From NCBI RefSeq assembly GCF_000802965.1, contig NZ_JSAK01000007.1, positions 1 through 64,000 on the forward strand: 64,000 nt of DNA. The letters run 5' to 3'. Each line of letters begins with the position of its first letter. Position 1 is the stretch's first letter. A program made the translations under genes and the position numbers. The notes beneath the pieces were generated by a model that was not told the origin of the DNA, ran no database searches, and was given only the letters and a program-made list of their open reading frames with translations. The stretch is from Pseudomonas fluorescens (GTDB taxonomy: Bacteria; Pseudomonadota; Gammaproteobacteria; Pseudomonadales; Pseudomonadaceae). Positions 1-8,946 of the stretch are shown here, in pieces.

Positions 1-57
1 TTGCCGGCGATGGCGATTTCACGGGCGCCATCGCCGGCAAGCCGGGCTCCTACAGAG
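1..57. repeat. REP palindrome pair
   Basis: Two inverted copies of the Pseudomonas REP core (TTGCCGGCGATGGCG and its complement) followed by the typical CTCCTACAG tail. It lies just beyond the stop of the ycaC-like gene and could act as a 3' mRNA stabiliser or terminator-like structure. Confidence 0.8.
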
Positions 58-71
58 GGAGCACTGTGGTC

Positions 72-698
72 TTACTTGGCAGTAAACGTGGTGTAGCTGT
101 TGATCAGGTTGCGGTAGTTCGGAATGCGCTCCGACAGCAGGTTGGCCAGGCCTTCCATGTCGTTGCGCCAGTCGCCTTGCAGTTCGCAAGCCACGGAGAA
201 CCAGTTCAGCAGTTGTGCACCAGCGGCCGACATGCGCGCCCAGGACGCTTGTTGCACGGTGGTGTTGAAGGTGCCGGAAGCGTCGGTCACCACAAACACA
301 TCAAAACCTTCGGCCAAAGCCGACAGGGTCGGGAACGTCACGCACACGTCGGTTACCACACCGGCGATGATCAGTTGCTTGCGACCGGTGGCCTTCACGG
401 CCTTGACGAAGTCTTCGTTGTCCCAGGCGTTGATCTGGCCAGGGCGCGCAATGAACGGCGCGTCCGGGAACTGTGCTTTGAGCTCTGGCACGATCGGGCC
501 GTTCGGACCGCTGTCGAAACTGGTGGTGAGAATGGTCGGCAGGTTGAAGAACTTGGCGATGTCACCCAAGGCCAACACGTTGTTCTTGAACTCGTTGGGC
601 GTGAAGTCCTGAACCAGCGAGATCAGACCGGTCTGGTGGTCGACCAGCAAGACCACGGCATCGTCTTTGTTCAGGCGTTTGTACGGAACATTGCTCAT
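72..698 (-). CDS. ycaC: YcaC-type isochorismatase-family cysteine hydrolase
   Basis: A 208-residue cytoplasmic protein that matches the E. coli YcaC pattern along its whole length. The presumed catalytic Asp20 lies in LLVDHQ and the nucleophile Cys119 in AGVVTDVCV. The stretch INAWDNEDFVKAVKATG is a family hallmark. YcaC proteins form octameric barrels and their natural substrate is not settled; isochorismatase-like hydrolysis of a C-N or ester bond is the general expectation. The start is supported by AAGGAG seven bases before ATG. It is followed downstream by a REP pair and lies 84 bases from the start side of the next minus-strand gene, so it may be the last gene of the amidohydrolase operon. 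Confidence 0.92.
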   Translation of the reverse strand: MSNVPYKRLNKDDAVVLLVDHQTGLISLVQDFTPNEFKNNVLALGDIAKFFNLPTILTTSFDSGPNGPIVPELKAQFPDAPFIARPGQINAWDNEDFVKAVKATGRKQLIIAGVVTDVCVTFPTLSALAEGFDVFVVTDASGTFNTTVQQASWARMSAAGAQLLNWFSVACELQGDWRNDMEGLANLLSERIPNYRNLINSYTTFTAK

Positions 699-782
699 AA
701 AAAACTCCTTGATGGATGGTTGTCGCTGATTGCGCCGGTGCCGGCCACTGCAGGCCTTGGCACCGACGCTTTTTTGTATTCT

Positions 783-2621
783 TCAGAAGGCAAAGCACGA
801 GCAGCCAAAGGCGCCCCAGAAACCCGCGAAATCACTGACCGGCGCATTCGACAGACGCGCCCGCTCATGACTGTGAGAGTGCACCTTGCAAGGTCCACTG
901 CATTGGTGAACCTGCGCCTGCAACGGCGAATTCGGCCGCCAATGCCCGGGCACTTTCACCACCGGCGACCAGTCCGGCAGCACCGGTACACTGGCCGGTC
1001 CGAGTTTTTCGAAGTCGCCGGCGGCGTACACCACCTTGCCGCCGACCACGGTCAGCACCGACTCGATCCATTTGATCGCTTCTTCCTCGACGCTGAAAAA
1101 GTCCGCACTCAATGCCGCCACGTCGGCCAGTTGCCCAACCTTGATCTGGCCTTTCTTGCCCTGCTCGGAGGAAAACCAGGCGCTGCCGTGGGTGAACAAT
1201 TCCAGCGCGGTCAGGCGCGACAAGCCCTCAGCGTGCAACGCCAGACCGCCGACCGTGCGACCGCTGACCATCCAGTACAACGAAGTCCAAGGATTGTAGC
1301 TGGACACCCGCGTGGCGTCGGTGCCGGCGCCGACTGGTATACCTTCGGCGAGCATGCGCTTGATCGGTGGTGTGGCTTCGGCCGCCTTGGCGCCATAACG
1401 CTCGACGAAATACTCACCCTGGAAGGCCATGCGATCCTGAATCGCGATGCCGCCCCCCAGCGCCCTCACCCGCTCGATGTTCTTCGGGGTGATGGTTTCG
1501 GCGTGGTCGAAGAACCACGGCAAACCGTTGAACGGAATGTCGCGATTGACCTTTTCGAACACGTCGAGCATGCGGCTGATGGATTCGTTGTAAGTGGCGT
1601 GCAAACGGAACGGCCAGCGCTGCTCGACCAGATGGCGCACCACCGGTTCGAGTTCGTCTTCCATGGTTTGCGGCAGGTCCGGACGCGGTTCGAGGAAGTC
1701 TTCGAAATCCGCCGCGGAGAACACCAGCATTTCCCCGGCGCCGTTGTGGCGCAGGTAGTCATCGCCCTGATGCAGGGTCACGCTGCTGGTCCAGTTCTTG
1801 AAATCGGTCAGTTCTTCCTTGGGCTTCTGGGTGAACAGGTTGTACGCGATGCGCACGGTCAGTTGCTGGTCCTTGGCCAACTGTTCGATCACCTGATAAT
1901 CGTCCGGGTAATTCTGGAAACCGCCACCGGCGTCGATGGCGCTGGTCAAGCCGAGGCGATTGAGTTCGCGCATGAACTGACGCGTCGAGTTGACCTGATA
2001 CTCCAGCGGCAACTTCGGCCCCTTGGCCAGCGTCGAGTACAGAATCATCGCGTTGGGTCGCGCCACCAGCATGCCGGTTGGCTCACCGTTCGAGTCCCGC
2101 ACGATCTCACCACCCGGCGGGTTCGGCGTGTTGCGGGTGTAACCGGCGACCCGCAGCGCGGCGCGGTTGAGCAAGGCGCGGTCATACAAATGCAGGACAA
2201 ACACCGGAGTATCGGGCGCGGCCTGGTTCAACTCTTCGAGCGTCGGCATGCGTTTTTCGGCGAACTGGAATTCATTCCAGCCACCGACCACGCGCACCCA
2301 CTGCGGCGTCGGCGTGCGGTCGGCCTGATCCTTGAGCATGCGCAAGGCATCGGCCAGCGACGGCACGCCTTCCCAGCGCAGTTCGAGGTTGTAATTCAAA
2401 CCGCCACGAATCAGGTGCAAGTGCGAGTCGTTGAGACCCGGAATCACGCAGCGGCCCTTGAGATCGATCACTTGCGTACCGGAACCACGCAACGCCATGG
2501 CCTCGGCATCGCTGCCCACCGCGACAAAGCGGCCATCACGGATAGCGACCGCACTGGCGTATGGGTTCTCACGGTCAACGGTATGAAATTGGCCATTGAA
2601 CAGAATCAGATCGGCGTTCAT
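783..2621 (-). CDS. Amidohydrolase, YtcJ-like metal-dependent hydrolase
   Basis: A 612-residue protein of the amidohydrolase superfamily (TIM barrel with a flanking beta-sandwich). The metal-binding HxH motif appears as GLNDSHLHL near residues 63-71, and later metal-ligand candidates are HATYN, FDHAE and GAGTDAT. Length and layout (N-terminal composite domain, barrel, C-terminal return to the beta domain ending around VVGGKVVYA) fit the YtcJ/predicted amidase group, for which substrates are mostly unknown. The last 60 or so residues (proline, histidine and cysteine rich) go beyond the usual end of the family and may be a variable tail. Its ATG overlaps the stop of the upstream monooxygenase-like gene (ATGA), so both are probably translated from one mRNA. 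Confidence 0.88.
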   Translation of the reverse strand: MNADLILFNGQFHTVDRENPYASAVAIRDGRFVAVGSDAEAMALRGSGTQVIDLKGRCVIPGLNDSHLHLIRGGLNYNLELRWEGVPSLADALRMLKDQADRTPTPQWVRVVGGWNEFQFAEKRMPTLEELNQAAPDTPVFVLHLYDRALLNRAALRVAGYTRNTPNPPGGEIVRDSNGEPTGMLVARPNAMILYSTLAKGPKLPLEYQVNSTRQFMRELNRLGLTSAIDAGGGFQNYPDDYQVIEQLAKDQQLTVRIAYNLFTQKPKEELTDFKNWTSSVTLHQGDDYLRHNGAGEMLVFSAADFEDFLEPRPDLPQTMEDELEPVVRHLVEQRWPFRLHATYNESISRMLDVFEKVNRDIPFNGLPWFFDHAETITPKNIERVRALGGGIAIQDRMAFQGEYFVERYGAKAAEATPPIKRMLAEGIPVGAGTDATRVSSYNPWTSLYWMVSGRTVGGLALHAEGLSRLTALELFTHGSAWFSSEQGKKGQIKVGQLADVAALSADFFSVEEEAIKWIESVLTVVGGKVVYAAGDFEKLGPASVPVLPDWSPVVKVPGHWRPNSPLQAQVHQCSGPCKVHSHSHERARLSNAPVSDFAGFWGAFGCSCFAF

Positions 2622-3229
2622 CGCGTTTCCTTGGGCGCAGTAGAAGAAGACAGCCAGGGCGCGAACAAGCGCGTCGCCATCGGCATGAACAGGTACACCA
2701 CCGAAAGCACGATGGTCAGGGTGATCAGGAATGTCGCGACCACGTAGTTGGAGAGCACGGCGTTGAGTTGCAACAACGGCCCCCAGAGCAGCGGCACCAG
2801 CAACGTGTGCGGCAGAATCACCAACAGCGTGACCACGGCCTGCTTCCAGCGCGGCGGTGGCGAACCCGATTCGGTCTGTGGGGTAAACCAGAATTCGTTG
2901 GCCGGGTTGACCTCGGTCTGATCGCCGTCGGCCAACATCGGCGTGGCTTCACTGACCAGCGCCTGGCGTTGCGGCGAATCGAGCCAGCGCTGCATCGCCT
3001 CGGTGGAGCAAAAACGCAAGACGCAGGTGTAAGAGTCGAGGCCGGCATTCTTGCCGCGCATCACATCGACACCCAAGTGCCCCTCCTGCTGCCCGGCGAC
3101 ACTGACAATGTTGCGCAGCCAGGCTTCATAAGGCGCTTCAAAACCGGACTTGACCCGGTGCTTGATGACGAGGGTCACGACTTCTTCGAAACCCCTTGCC
3201 GGCGAGTCGGGCAAATTGGAATCAGGCAT
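2618..3229 (-). CDS. Membrane-anchored antibiotic-biosynthesis-monooxygenase-like protein
   Basis: About 203 residues from the ATG at 3229, which has GGAG nine bases upstream; a longer reading frame upstream lacks support. Residues 15-110 look like a ferredoxin-fold ABM domain (VTLVIKHRVKSGFEAPYEAWL, then CVLRFCSTEAMQRWLDS). The C-terminal third carries two predicted membrane helices (VVTLLVILPHTLLVPLLWG and VVATFLITLTIVLSVVYLF). This ABM plus two-helix architecture is known in proteobacteria but has no established function. It is translationally coupled to the amidohydrolase. Confidence 0.8.
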   Translation of the reverse strand: MPDSNLPDSPARGFEEVVTLVIKHRVKSGFEAPYEAWLRNIVSVAGQQEGHLGVDVMRGKNAGLDSYTCVLRFCSTEAMQRWLDSPQRQALVSEATPMLADGDQTEVNPANEFWFTPQTESGSPPPRWKQAVVTLLVILPHTLLVPLLWGPLLQLNAVLSNYVVATFLITLTIVLSVVYLFMPMATRLFAPWLSSSTAPKETR

Positions 3230-3448
3230 ATCGGAGGGCTCCGGCGAGACAAAATTAAGGGTGAACAAAAAACCACTGGCATTGATCGCCGTACTGGTTT
3301 GGATAGTGCCGGGGTGGGGAAGGAAAAAATTGAATGTACGTGCTGTTTTTGCGAGAGGCCCCGGATCCACAGGACAGCATAGATCGTTGTGGGAATGGCA
3401 TAGCTTGGGATGGATGGGTGTCAGTCGACATTGCTGTTGAATGACAGT

Positions 3449-3690
3449 CCGCCATCGCCAGCAAGCCGGCTCCTACAGGGATTGGGGACTTCCGTGAAAA
3501 TCTGGTCGGCTGTCAGGCCGCCATCGCTGGCAAGCCAGCTCCTACAGTGGATCGGGGGCATTCGTGAGTGAATGGTTGCCTGGAAGGCCGCTATCGCTGG
3601 CAGGCCAGCTCCCACAGGGATTGGTGGTGTTGCCGTATATTTTGATCGATACAAGTCCCGTGTGGAGCTGGCAAGCCAGCTCGTACAGAG
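3449..3690. repeat. Cluster of four REP copies
   Basis: Four degenerate direct copies of the core GCCATCGCTGGCAAGCCAGCTCCTACAG family at about 3449-3480, 3515-3550, 3584-3620 and 3664-3690. They are separated by 30 to 45 unrelated bases. This fills most of the gap between the monooxygenase-like gene and the LysR gene. I see no gene in 3230-4069. Confidence 0.85.
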
Positions 3691-3722
3691 AAAAGCAAAG
3701 CGGCGTATACCCATCCGCTTTT

Positions 3723-4028
3723 CACCACTCATCAGGCCGAGCGTTAGCTCGCCTGCAGCTTTTGATCTTGAGGTGTACGCCCCATCGAGAGGCCGAGTGG
3801 AGGTTCTGCGCAGTGGGCACCGCGGCAAGGATGCCGCGGTAGCCGCCCCCGGCCATGGATGGCCGATGGCGGCGGGCCCACGGAGCAGGACCGGAGCGAG
3901 GGCATGCCGAGCCACAGCGAGGCACCGAACGACAGGGGCAAGAGCGCTTGGTTACTTGGCGCTTTTCCAAGTAACCCGCTGTAAGAGCGGAACCCTAAGT
4001 AGCCGTTACCGCAGCAACGGATATGCAC
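3723..4028. repeat. Probable dispersed Pseudomonas intergenic element
   Basis: This stretch starts near GCGTTAGCTCGCCTGCAGC and runs to GTAAGAGCGGAACCC. I recall very similar text recurring between genes in other Pseudomonas genomes, often mis-annotated as short hypothetical proteins. It contains several small palindromes and no credible coding frame. The dispersed-repeat call rests on memory, not on a second copy in this window. Confidence 0.45.
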
Positions 4029-4069
4029 TCAACCAACCAAGAACCTGGTCGGCTACCAGGCCGCCACGT

Positions 4070-4990
4070 TCAAGCCAAAACCGCCACCGGCTCCGACATG
4101 AACTGACTGATCCGAGAGCGCAACCACCGCTCCGCCGGATCATTGTCATGCACCCCACTCCACGCCATCGACAACTGCGCCGCTTCAATCTCGAACGGCG
4201 GATCTTCAGCCCGCAACCCACACCCCTCCACCAATGCGCAAGCCGCATAATCCGGCACCGTGGCAATCATCTCGGTCCCGGCGAGCAACGCGCGCAAACC
4301 GCTGAACTGGGGAACTCCCAACACCACCCGGCGGGTCCGGCCAACCTTGGCCAGATCCAGATCGATATTGCCGCTCAGATCCCCGGAAAACGACACCATC
4401 GCATGGGGCCGCTCACAATACTCATCCAGAGTCAGCGTCCCCGGGCGCTTGTCGCCGCGCAGCACTTTGCAGGGAATATCACGCAGTTTCTTGCGCTTGG
4501 CATTGGCCGGCAAGTCAGTGGTGTAGCTGACGCCCACAGAGATTTCCCCCGACGCCAGCAACGCTGGCATCAGCAAATAATTGGCCCGGCGTACCACCAC
4601 GACAATGCCCGGCGCTTCTTCCTGCAGCTTGCTCAGCAGTGGCGGAAACAAACCGAACTCGGCATCGTCCGACAGGCCAATGCGAAACACATCGCAACTG
4701 GTCGCCGGATCAAACTCCTTGGCCCGACTGACTGCGCCGGAGATGGTGTCCATCGCCGGTTGCAGCTCCTTGAGAATCGCCAGTGCCCGCCCCGTCGGCT
4801 CCATTCCGCGACCATTGCGCAACAGCAGCGGATCGTCGAACAGATCGCGCAAACGGCCCAGCGCGGCGCTTACCGCCGGTTGGCCCATGAACAGTTTTTC
4901 CGCGACGCGGGTCAGGTTCTTCTCGAACATCAGCGCTTCGAAAATCACCAGCAGGTTCATGTCGACGCGACGCAAATCGTTTCGGTTCAT
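4070..4990 (-). CDS. LysR-family transcriptional regulator
   Basis: A 306-residue regulator from the ATG at 4990, which has AAGGGA upstream. The N-terminal winged HTH is at residues 10-68 (LLVIFEALMFEKNLTRVAEKL then GQPAVSAALGRLRDLF), followed by a periplasmic-binding-fold effector domain up to residue 300. It resembles the NodD/NahR/LinR branch, whose inducers are usually aromatic or small organic compounds. It is divergent from the short AraC-type gene at 5148 and has a 20-base motif 85 bases upstream of its start that recurs exactly at 8726-8745. Confidence 0.9.
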   Translation of the reverse strand: MNRNDLRRVDMNLLVIFEALMFEKNLTRVAEKLFMGQPAVSAALGRLRDLFDDPLLLRNGRGMEPTGRALAILKELQPAMDTISGAVSRAKEFDPATSCDVFRIGLSDDAEFGLFPPLLSKLQEEAPGIVVVVRRANYLLMPALLASGEISVGVSYTTDLPANAKRKKLRDIPCKVLRGDKRPGTLTLDEYCERPHAMVSFSGDLSGNIDLDLAKVGRTRRVVLGVPQFSGLRALLAGTEMIATVPDYAACALVEGCGLRAEDPPFEIEAAQLSMAWSGVHDNDPAERWLRSRISQFMSEPVAVLA

Positions 4991-5074
4991 AGGCACGGTT
5001 CCCTTGTGTGTTGGCCAGGCGCGAGGGCAACGATTGTGTCTGACTTTTCGCCAGACTGCCCGCCATGGACGAGG

Positions 5075-5094
5075 AATTAACAACGTTTAACTCG
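5075..5094 (-). promoter_or_regulatory. 20-base motif, copy 1 (divergent LysR/AraC region)
   Basis: On the minus strand this reads CGAGTTAAACGTTGTTAATT, identical to 8726-8745 on the plus strand. The core TTAAACGTTGTTAA has partial dyad symmetry and contains a T-N11-A pattern, as in LysR-type boxes. It is probably a binding site for the adjacent LysR regulator or a shared regulator. Confidence 0.6.
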
Positions 5095-5147
5095 CAAGCC
5101 AATGCCCTGGGGTTCAAGAATGAATCCTACCGACTCGGACATTCGCC

Positions 5148-5549
5148 ATGGCTCAATTCCAGCAAAACGCCGCCCGCGCGACAGTCGCAGAAACACCAGG
5201 AAAAAACGCCAGCGGCCTCAGTCCGCAGCGTGAACGGCTGGTGAAACGACTGATCCTTGATCGCCTCGGCGAAACCCTGCAAGTGACCGAACTGGCGCAG
5301 GCCTGTTCGTTGTCGCGCAGCCATTTCTCCCGTGCGTTCAAGTGCAGCACCGGCTGTTCGCCTCAGGAATGGATTCGCCAACAACGCATCGCCCGGGCCA
5401 AGCTGCTGATCCGGCACACCGACCTGAGCCTGACGCAAATCAGCCTGGAATGCGGCTTCTGCGACCAGGCGCACTTTTGCCACATGTTCACCCGCAGCGA
5501 AGGCATCAACCCGTTTGCCTGGCGCTGCCGGGAAGTACGCGCCCTGTAG
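5148..5549 (+). CDS. Short AraC-family regulator (HTH only)
   Basis: A 133-residue protein that is essentially only the AraC/XylS double-HTH domain (residues 25-130: LAQACSLSRSHFSRAFKCST, then LTQISLECGFCDQAHFCHMF). There is no room for a sensor domain, so it may act constitutively or be controlled by expression level, like SoxS or MarA. It is divergent from the LysR gene and adjacent to the convergent catalase gene. Its stop codon TAG lies inside the next REP element. Confidence 0.88.
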   Translation: MAQFQQNAARATVAETPGKNASGLSPQRERLVKRLILDRLGETLQVTELAQACSLSRSHFSRAFKCSTGCSPQEWIRQQRIARAKLLIRHTDLSLTQISLECGFCDQAHFCHMFTRSEGINPFAWRCREVRAL

Positions 5550-5610
5550 GAGCCCGGCTTGCCGGCGATGGCGTTTTCACGGGCGCCATCGCCAGCAAGC
5601 CGGCTCCTAC
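5545..5610. repeat. REP palindrome pair
   Basis: Inverted pair of REP cores (TGTAGGAGCCCGGCTTGCCG and a near-complement) between the convergent AraC and catalase genes. It overlaps the AraC stop codon and probably forms a bidirectional hairpin. Confidence 0.85.
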
Positions 5611-5626
5611 GGGTCATGTGTGTTTT

Positions 5627-7069
5627 TTAGCCCAACGGAACAAGGCGCTCCAACGCCTCGGCCACGCCACGTCCATAAGCCGGATCAGCCTTGGTGCAAT
5701 TATCGATATGCCGCTGGCGGATCAGTTGCGGCACGCCGTTCATGGCCCGCGCGGTGTTTTCAAACAGCAATTGCTGGCGCGCCGGGTCGAGCAGGCGGAA
5801 CAGGTTGCCTGGCTGCTCGTAGTGGTCCTCTTCGAGCCGGTGGTCATAGTGCTGGGCAAAGCCTTCCAGCGGCAGCGGCGGCTCAGACAGCTCCTTCGAA
5901 TCCTCCCACTCGCCCACACTGTTCGGGAAATAACTGGCAGTGCCGCCCAGGTTGCCGTCGGTGCGCATGGCGCCGTCGCGGTGATAGCTGTGATGCGGGC
6001 AGCGCGGCGCGTTGACCGGAATGTGATTGAAGTTCACCCCCAGGCGATAACGCTGGGCGTCGCCATAGGAAAACAGCCGCGCCTGGAGCATACGGTCCGG
6101 CGAGAAACTGACGCCGGGCACCACGTTGGCCGGGGAAAACGCCGCTTGCTCGATTTCGGCAAAGTGGTTTTCAGCATTGCGATTGAGCTCCATGGTGCCG
6201 ACTTCGATCAGCGGAAACTCGCCGTGTGGCCAGACCTTGGTCAAGTCGAACGGGTTGTGCCGCCAATTGTTGGCCTGCTCTTCGGTCATGACCTGAATGC
6301 ACAGCTTCCAGCGCGGGAAATGCCCCTGCTCGATGCTCTCGTACAAGTCCCGCAGGTTGCTTTCACGGTCCTTGCCAACCACCACGGCGGCCTCGGCATC
6401 CGACAGGTTTTCGATACCTTGCTCACAGACAAAATGAAACTTCACCCAGACCCGTTGGTTGTCACGGTCGATCAAGCTGAAGGTGTGACTGCCGAAGCCG
6501 TGCATGTGACGGAAACTGGTAGGAATCCCGCGATCACTCATGACGATGGTGACCTGGTGCAGCGCCTCGGGCAGCAGGCTCCAGAAATCCCAGTTGCTGG
6601 TGGCGTTGCGCAGGCCGGTGCGCGGGTCGCGCTTGACCACGTGGTTGAGGTCGGAAAAACGCAACGGGTCGCGGAAGAAAAACACCGGGGTGTTGTTGCC
6701 CACAATGTCCCAGTTGCCTTCGTCGGTGTAGAACTTCACCGCGAAACCACGGATGTCGCGCTCGGCATCCGCAGCGCCGCGTTCACCGGCCACCGAAGAA
6801 AAACGCACGAACAACGGCGTCTGCTTGCCCACTGAGCTGAAAATGTTGGCTTTTGTGTATCGGGTGATGTCATTGGTCACAGTGAAGGTGCCGTAGGCGC
6901 CAGCGCCCTTGGCGTGCATGCGCCGTTCGGGGATCAATTCACGGTCGAAATGGGCGAGCTTTTCCAGCAACCAGATGTCTTGCAAGAGCGCCGGACCACG
7001 GGGCCCGGCAGTCTGGATATTGAGATTGTCGGCCACCGGGGCGCCGGTGGCATTGGTCAGCTTTTTCAT
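5627..7069 (-). CDS. Heme catalase (monofunctional)
   Basis: A 480-residue small-subunit catalase that converts hydrogen peroxide to water and oxygen. The catalytic His is in [12 protein letters not shown] near residue 55, the distal Asn in [15 protein letters not shown], and the heme-ligand Tyr in [13 protein letters not shown]. The start is taken at the ATG at 7069, preceded by GAAGG; upstream in-frame codons lack a ribosome site. No signal peptide is visible, so a cytoplasmic site is likely. It is the last gene of a minus-strand block (flavodoxin-like, hydrolase, catalase), which suggests a shared oxidative-stress role. Confidence 0.95.
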   Translation of the reverse strand: MKKLTNATGAPVADNLNIQTAGPRGPALLQDIWLLEKLAHFDRELIPERRMHAKGAGAYGTFTVTNDITRYTKANIFSSVGKQTPLFVRFSSVAGERGAADAERDIRGFAVKFYTDEGNWDIVGNNTPVFFFRDPLRFSDLNHVVKRDPRTGLRNATSNWDFWSLLPEALHQVTIVMSDRGIPTSFRHMHGFGSHTFSLIDRDNQRVWVKFHFVCEQGIENLSDAEAAVVVGKDRESNLRDLYESIEQGHFPRWKLCIQVMTEEQANNWRHNPFDLTKVWPHGEFPLIEVGTMELNRNAENHFAEIEQAAFSPANVVPGVSFSPDRMLQARLFSYGDAQRYRLGVNFNHIPVNAPRCPHHSYHRDGAMRTDGNLGGTASYFPNSVGEWEDSKELSEPPLPLEGFAQHYDHRLEEDHYEQPGNLFRLLDPARQQLLFENTARAMNGVPQLIRQRHIDNCTKADPAYGRGVAEALERLVPLG

Positions 7070-7143
7070 GGGCCTTCTTCTCGATGGATGGTTGCTCATC
7101 AGGAGCAAGGTCCGGCGCGGATCTACGCCCGCGCCGGGGTACG

Positions 7144-7968
7144 TCAACCCTTCAAAAACGCCAGCAGATCGGCGTTGAGCTGATCCTTGTGGGTGTCAGT
7201 CAAGCCATGGGGCGCGCCGGGGTAGACCTTCAGCGTAGAACCTTTCACCAATCCTGCCGAAGCGATGCCTGCTGCTTCGATCGGCACCACCTGATCGGCG
7301 TCGCCGTGCACCACCAATGTCGGCACGTCGAATTTCTTCAGGTCTTCGGTGAAGTCGGTTTCCGAAAAGGCCTTGATGCAGTCATAGGCGTTTTTGTGGC
7401 CGGCGGTCATGCCCTGCATCCAGAACCAGTCGATCATGCCCTGGGACGGTTTGGCGCCAGGCTTGTTGAAGCCGAAGAACGGCCCGCTGGCGAGGTCCTT
7501 GTACAGCTGCGAGCGATCCACCACCGACGCCTGGCGAATGCCGTCGAACACTTCGATCGGCAGGCCGCCGGGATTGGCTTCGGTCTTGAGCATCAGCGGC
7601 GGCACCGAGGAAATCAGCCCGGCCTTGGCTACCCGACCGGTGCCGTGACGACCGATGTAACGCGCCACTTCGCCGCCACCGGTGGAGAAGCCGAACAGCA
7701 CAACGTTGTGCAAATCCAGGTGTTCGATCAGTTGTGCGAGGTCATCGGCGTAGGTGTCCATGTCGTTGCCGAACCACGGTTGACTGGACCGACCATGCCC
7801 ACGGCGGTCGTGGGCAATCACGCGGTAACCCTGGGAGGCGAGGAAAAACATCTGCGATTCCCAGCTGTCGGCATTCAGCGGCCAGCCGTGGCTGAAGATG
7901 ATCGGCTGACCAGTGCCCCAGTCCTTGAAGTAAATCTCGGTGCCGTCGCGGGTGGTGAACGTGCTCAT
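7144..7968 (-). CDS. Alpha/beta hydrolase, non-heme haloperoxidase/arylesterase type
   Basis: A 274-residue protein of the cofactor-free chloroperoxidase/esterase group. The nucleophile Ser is in FGFSTGGG (about residue 95), the Asp in [11 protein letters not shown] and the His in YPGAPHGL. The oxyanion region is [10 protein letters not shown]. Family members hydrolyse esters and, in the presence of peroxide and organic acid, show perhydrolase activity, which would fit its place between a flavodoxin-like gene and a catalase gene. The physiological substrate cannot be read from the sequence. Confidence 0.9.
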   Translation of the reverse strand: MSTFTTRDGTEIYFKDWGTGQPIIFSHGWPLNADSWESQMFFLASQGYRVIAHDRRGHGRSSQPWFGNDMDTYADDLAQLIEHLDLHNVVLFGFSTGGGEVARYIGRHGTGRVAKAGLISSVPPLMLKTEANPGGLPIEVFDGIRQASVVDRSQLYKDLASGPFFGFNKPGAKPSQGMIDWFWMQGMTAGHKNAYDCIKAFSETDFTEDLKKFDVPTLVVHGDADQVVPIEAAGIASAGLVKGSTLKVYPGAPHGLTDTHKDQLNADLLAFLKG

Positions 7969-8004
7969 GTGGCGTGCTCCTTTTTTTGTGAGGTGGGGGG
8001 TGAA

Positions 8005-8580
8005 TCAATCGGATGCGCGGCCCATGCGCTCGGCCAGCCGCGCCACGCGCTCGCCGAGGTGCGCGGCGGTGCAGCGGTCCTCGGCGGGCGGGGCCAGATC
8101 GGGGGACTGCTCGACATTGGACTGGGCCATGGCGCCCAACGAACTGCCCAGCCGGTTCATCTGCCCGTCGAACACGCCCGTGGCGGAGCGCGCGGGCAAT
8201 AGGTCGAGGCCGACCCAGATCATCGAATGCTGGGCGGCGAACACCGCCATTTGCAGCAAGGTGTTGAGTTTGTCGCCGCACAGGCTGCCGGAATTGGTGA
8301 AGCCGGCGGCCAGTTTGTCGCGCCACGGTTGCGCCAGGTAAAACGCCGCCGTGGCCTCCATGAAGGTCTTGAAGGCCGCCGAAGCGCTGCCCATGTAGGT
8401 CGGCGCGCCGAAAATGATCGCGTCGGCGTGGTGCAAGCACGCCCAGTGCTGGTCGACGTCTTCGACCGCAATGAGCCGGCAGGTGCTGCCCGCGTGCCGT
8501 TCCACACCCAGGGCGACGGCTTCGGCCATGACTCGGGTGTGTCCGTAACCACTGTGATAAACCACCACCACCCTGCTCAT
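8005..8580 (-). CDS. Flavodoxin-fold (WrbA-like) NAD(P)H:quinone/FMN reductase
   Basis: A 191-residue protein from the ATG at 8580. The FMN phosphate loop is YHSGYGHTR at residues 8-16, and GAPTYMGSASAAFKTFME is typical of WrbA-like flavodoxins. These proteins reduce quinones with NAD(P)H and are often linked to redox stress. It is the first gene of the flavodoxin-hydrolase-catalase block; the gap to the hydrolase is 36 bases. The upstream region holds a long REP palindrome and the 20-base motif. Confidence 0.85.
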   Translation of the reverse strand: MSRVVVVYHSGYGHTRVMAEAVALGVERHAGSTCRLIAVEDVDQHWACLHHADAIIFGAPTYMGSASAAFKTFMEATAAFYLAQPWRDKLAAGFTNSGSLCGDKLNTLLQMAVFAAQHSMIWVGLDLLPARSATGVFDGQMNRLGSSLGAMAQSNVEQSPDLAPPAEDRCTAAHLGERVARLAERMGRASD

Positions 8581-8609
8581 TCCGGCGTCCTCCAGACATA
8601 CAAAATCCC

Positions 8610-8694
8610 TGTAGGAGCTGCCGCAGGCTGCGATCTTTTGATGTGGTTTTTTAAAAACAGGATCAAAAGATCGCAGCCTGCGGCAGCTCCTACA
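8610..8694. repeat. Long REP inverted repeat
   Basis: Two arms of about 33 bases in perfect inverted orientation (each beginning TGTAGGAGCTGCCGCAGGCT when read from the outside), separated by an AT-rich spacer. It lies between the flavodoxin gene and the shared 20-base motif. The rest of 8581-8946 shows no gene. Confidence 0.9.
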
Positions 8695-8725
8695 GGTGGG
8701 AGTCTTCGTCCAGAGCGGACGCACG

Positions 8726-8745
8726 ACGAGTTAAACGTTGTTAAT
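8726..8745 (+). promoter_or_regulatory. 20-base motif, copy 2 (divergent flavodoxin/NB-ARC region)
   Basis: CGAGTTAAACGTTGTTAATT, the exact inverted counterpart of 5094-5075. It lies in the divergent region between the flavodoxin block (minus) and the winged-helix/NB-ARC regulator at 8947 (plus). Relative to the regulator gene it has the same orientation as copy 1 has to the LysR gene. Confidence 0.6.
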
Positions 8746-8946
8746 TTTCCCTGCCATGCTAAAAATCCTGACAGCCCGGGTTCTGCGTTCTCGTCCAATG
8801 TTCACGGGACCGCGAGCGATTGCCTGATACGCGTCATTCAATGGGCGCGGCCGACAGTCACCCGCGCAGCGCATTGCACAGCAGCAAAAAGCTGAGGAAT
8901 ATGCTCGAAAACCACGGTCCAGACGCATGCATACAGGAGCACCCCG

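Noticed and set aside
66..2747. An 893-codon open frame on the plus strand
   Set aside because: It lies antisense to the YcaC-type and amidohydrolase genes, has no recognisable domain and owes its length to the high GC third positions of the real genes.
3449..3690. Regularly repeated 30-base units resembling a CRISPR array
   Set aside because: Repeats are palindromic REP cores with variable spacing, imperfect identity, and no cas genes nearby.
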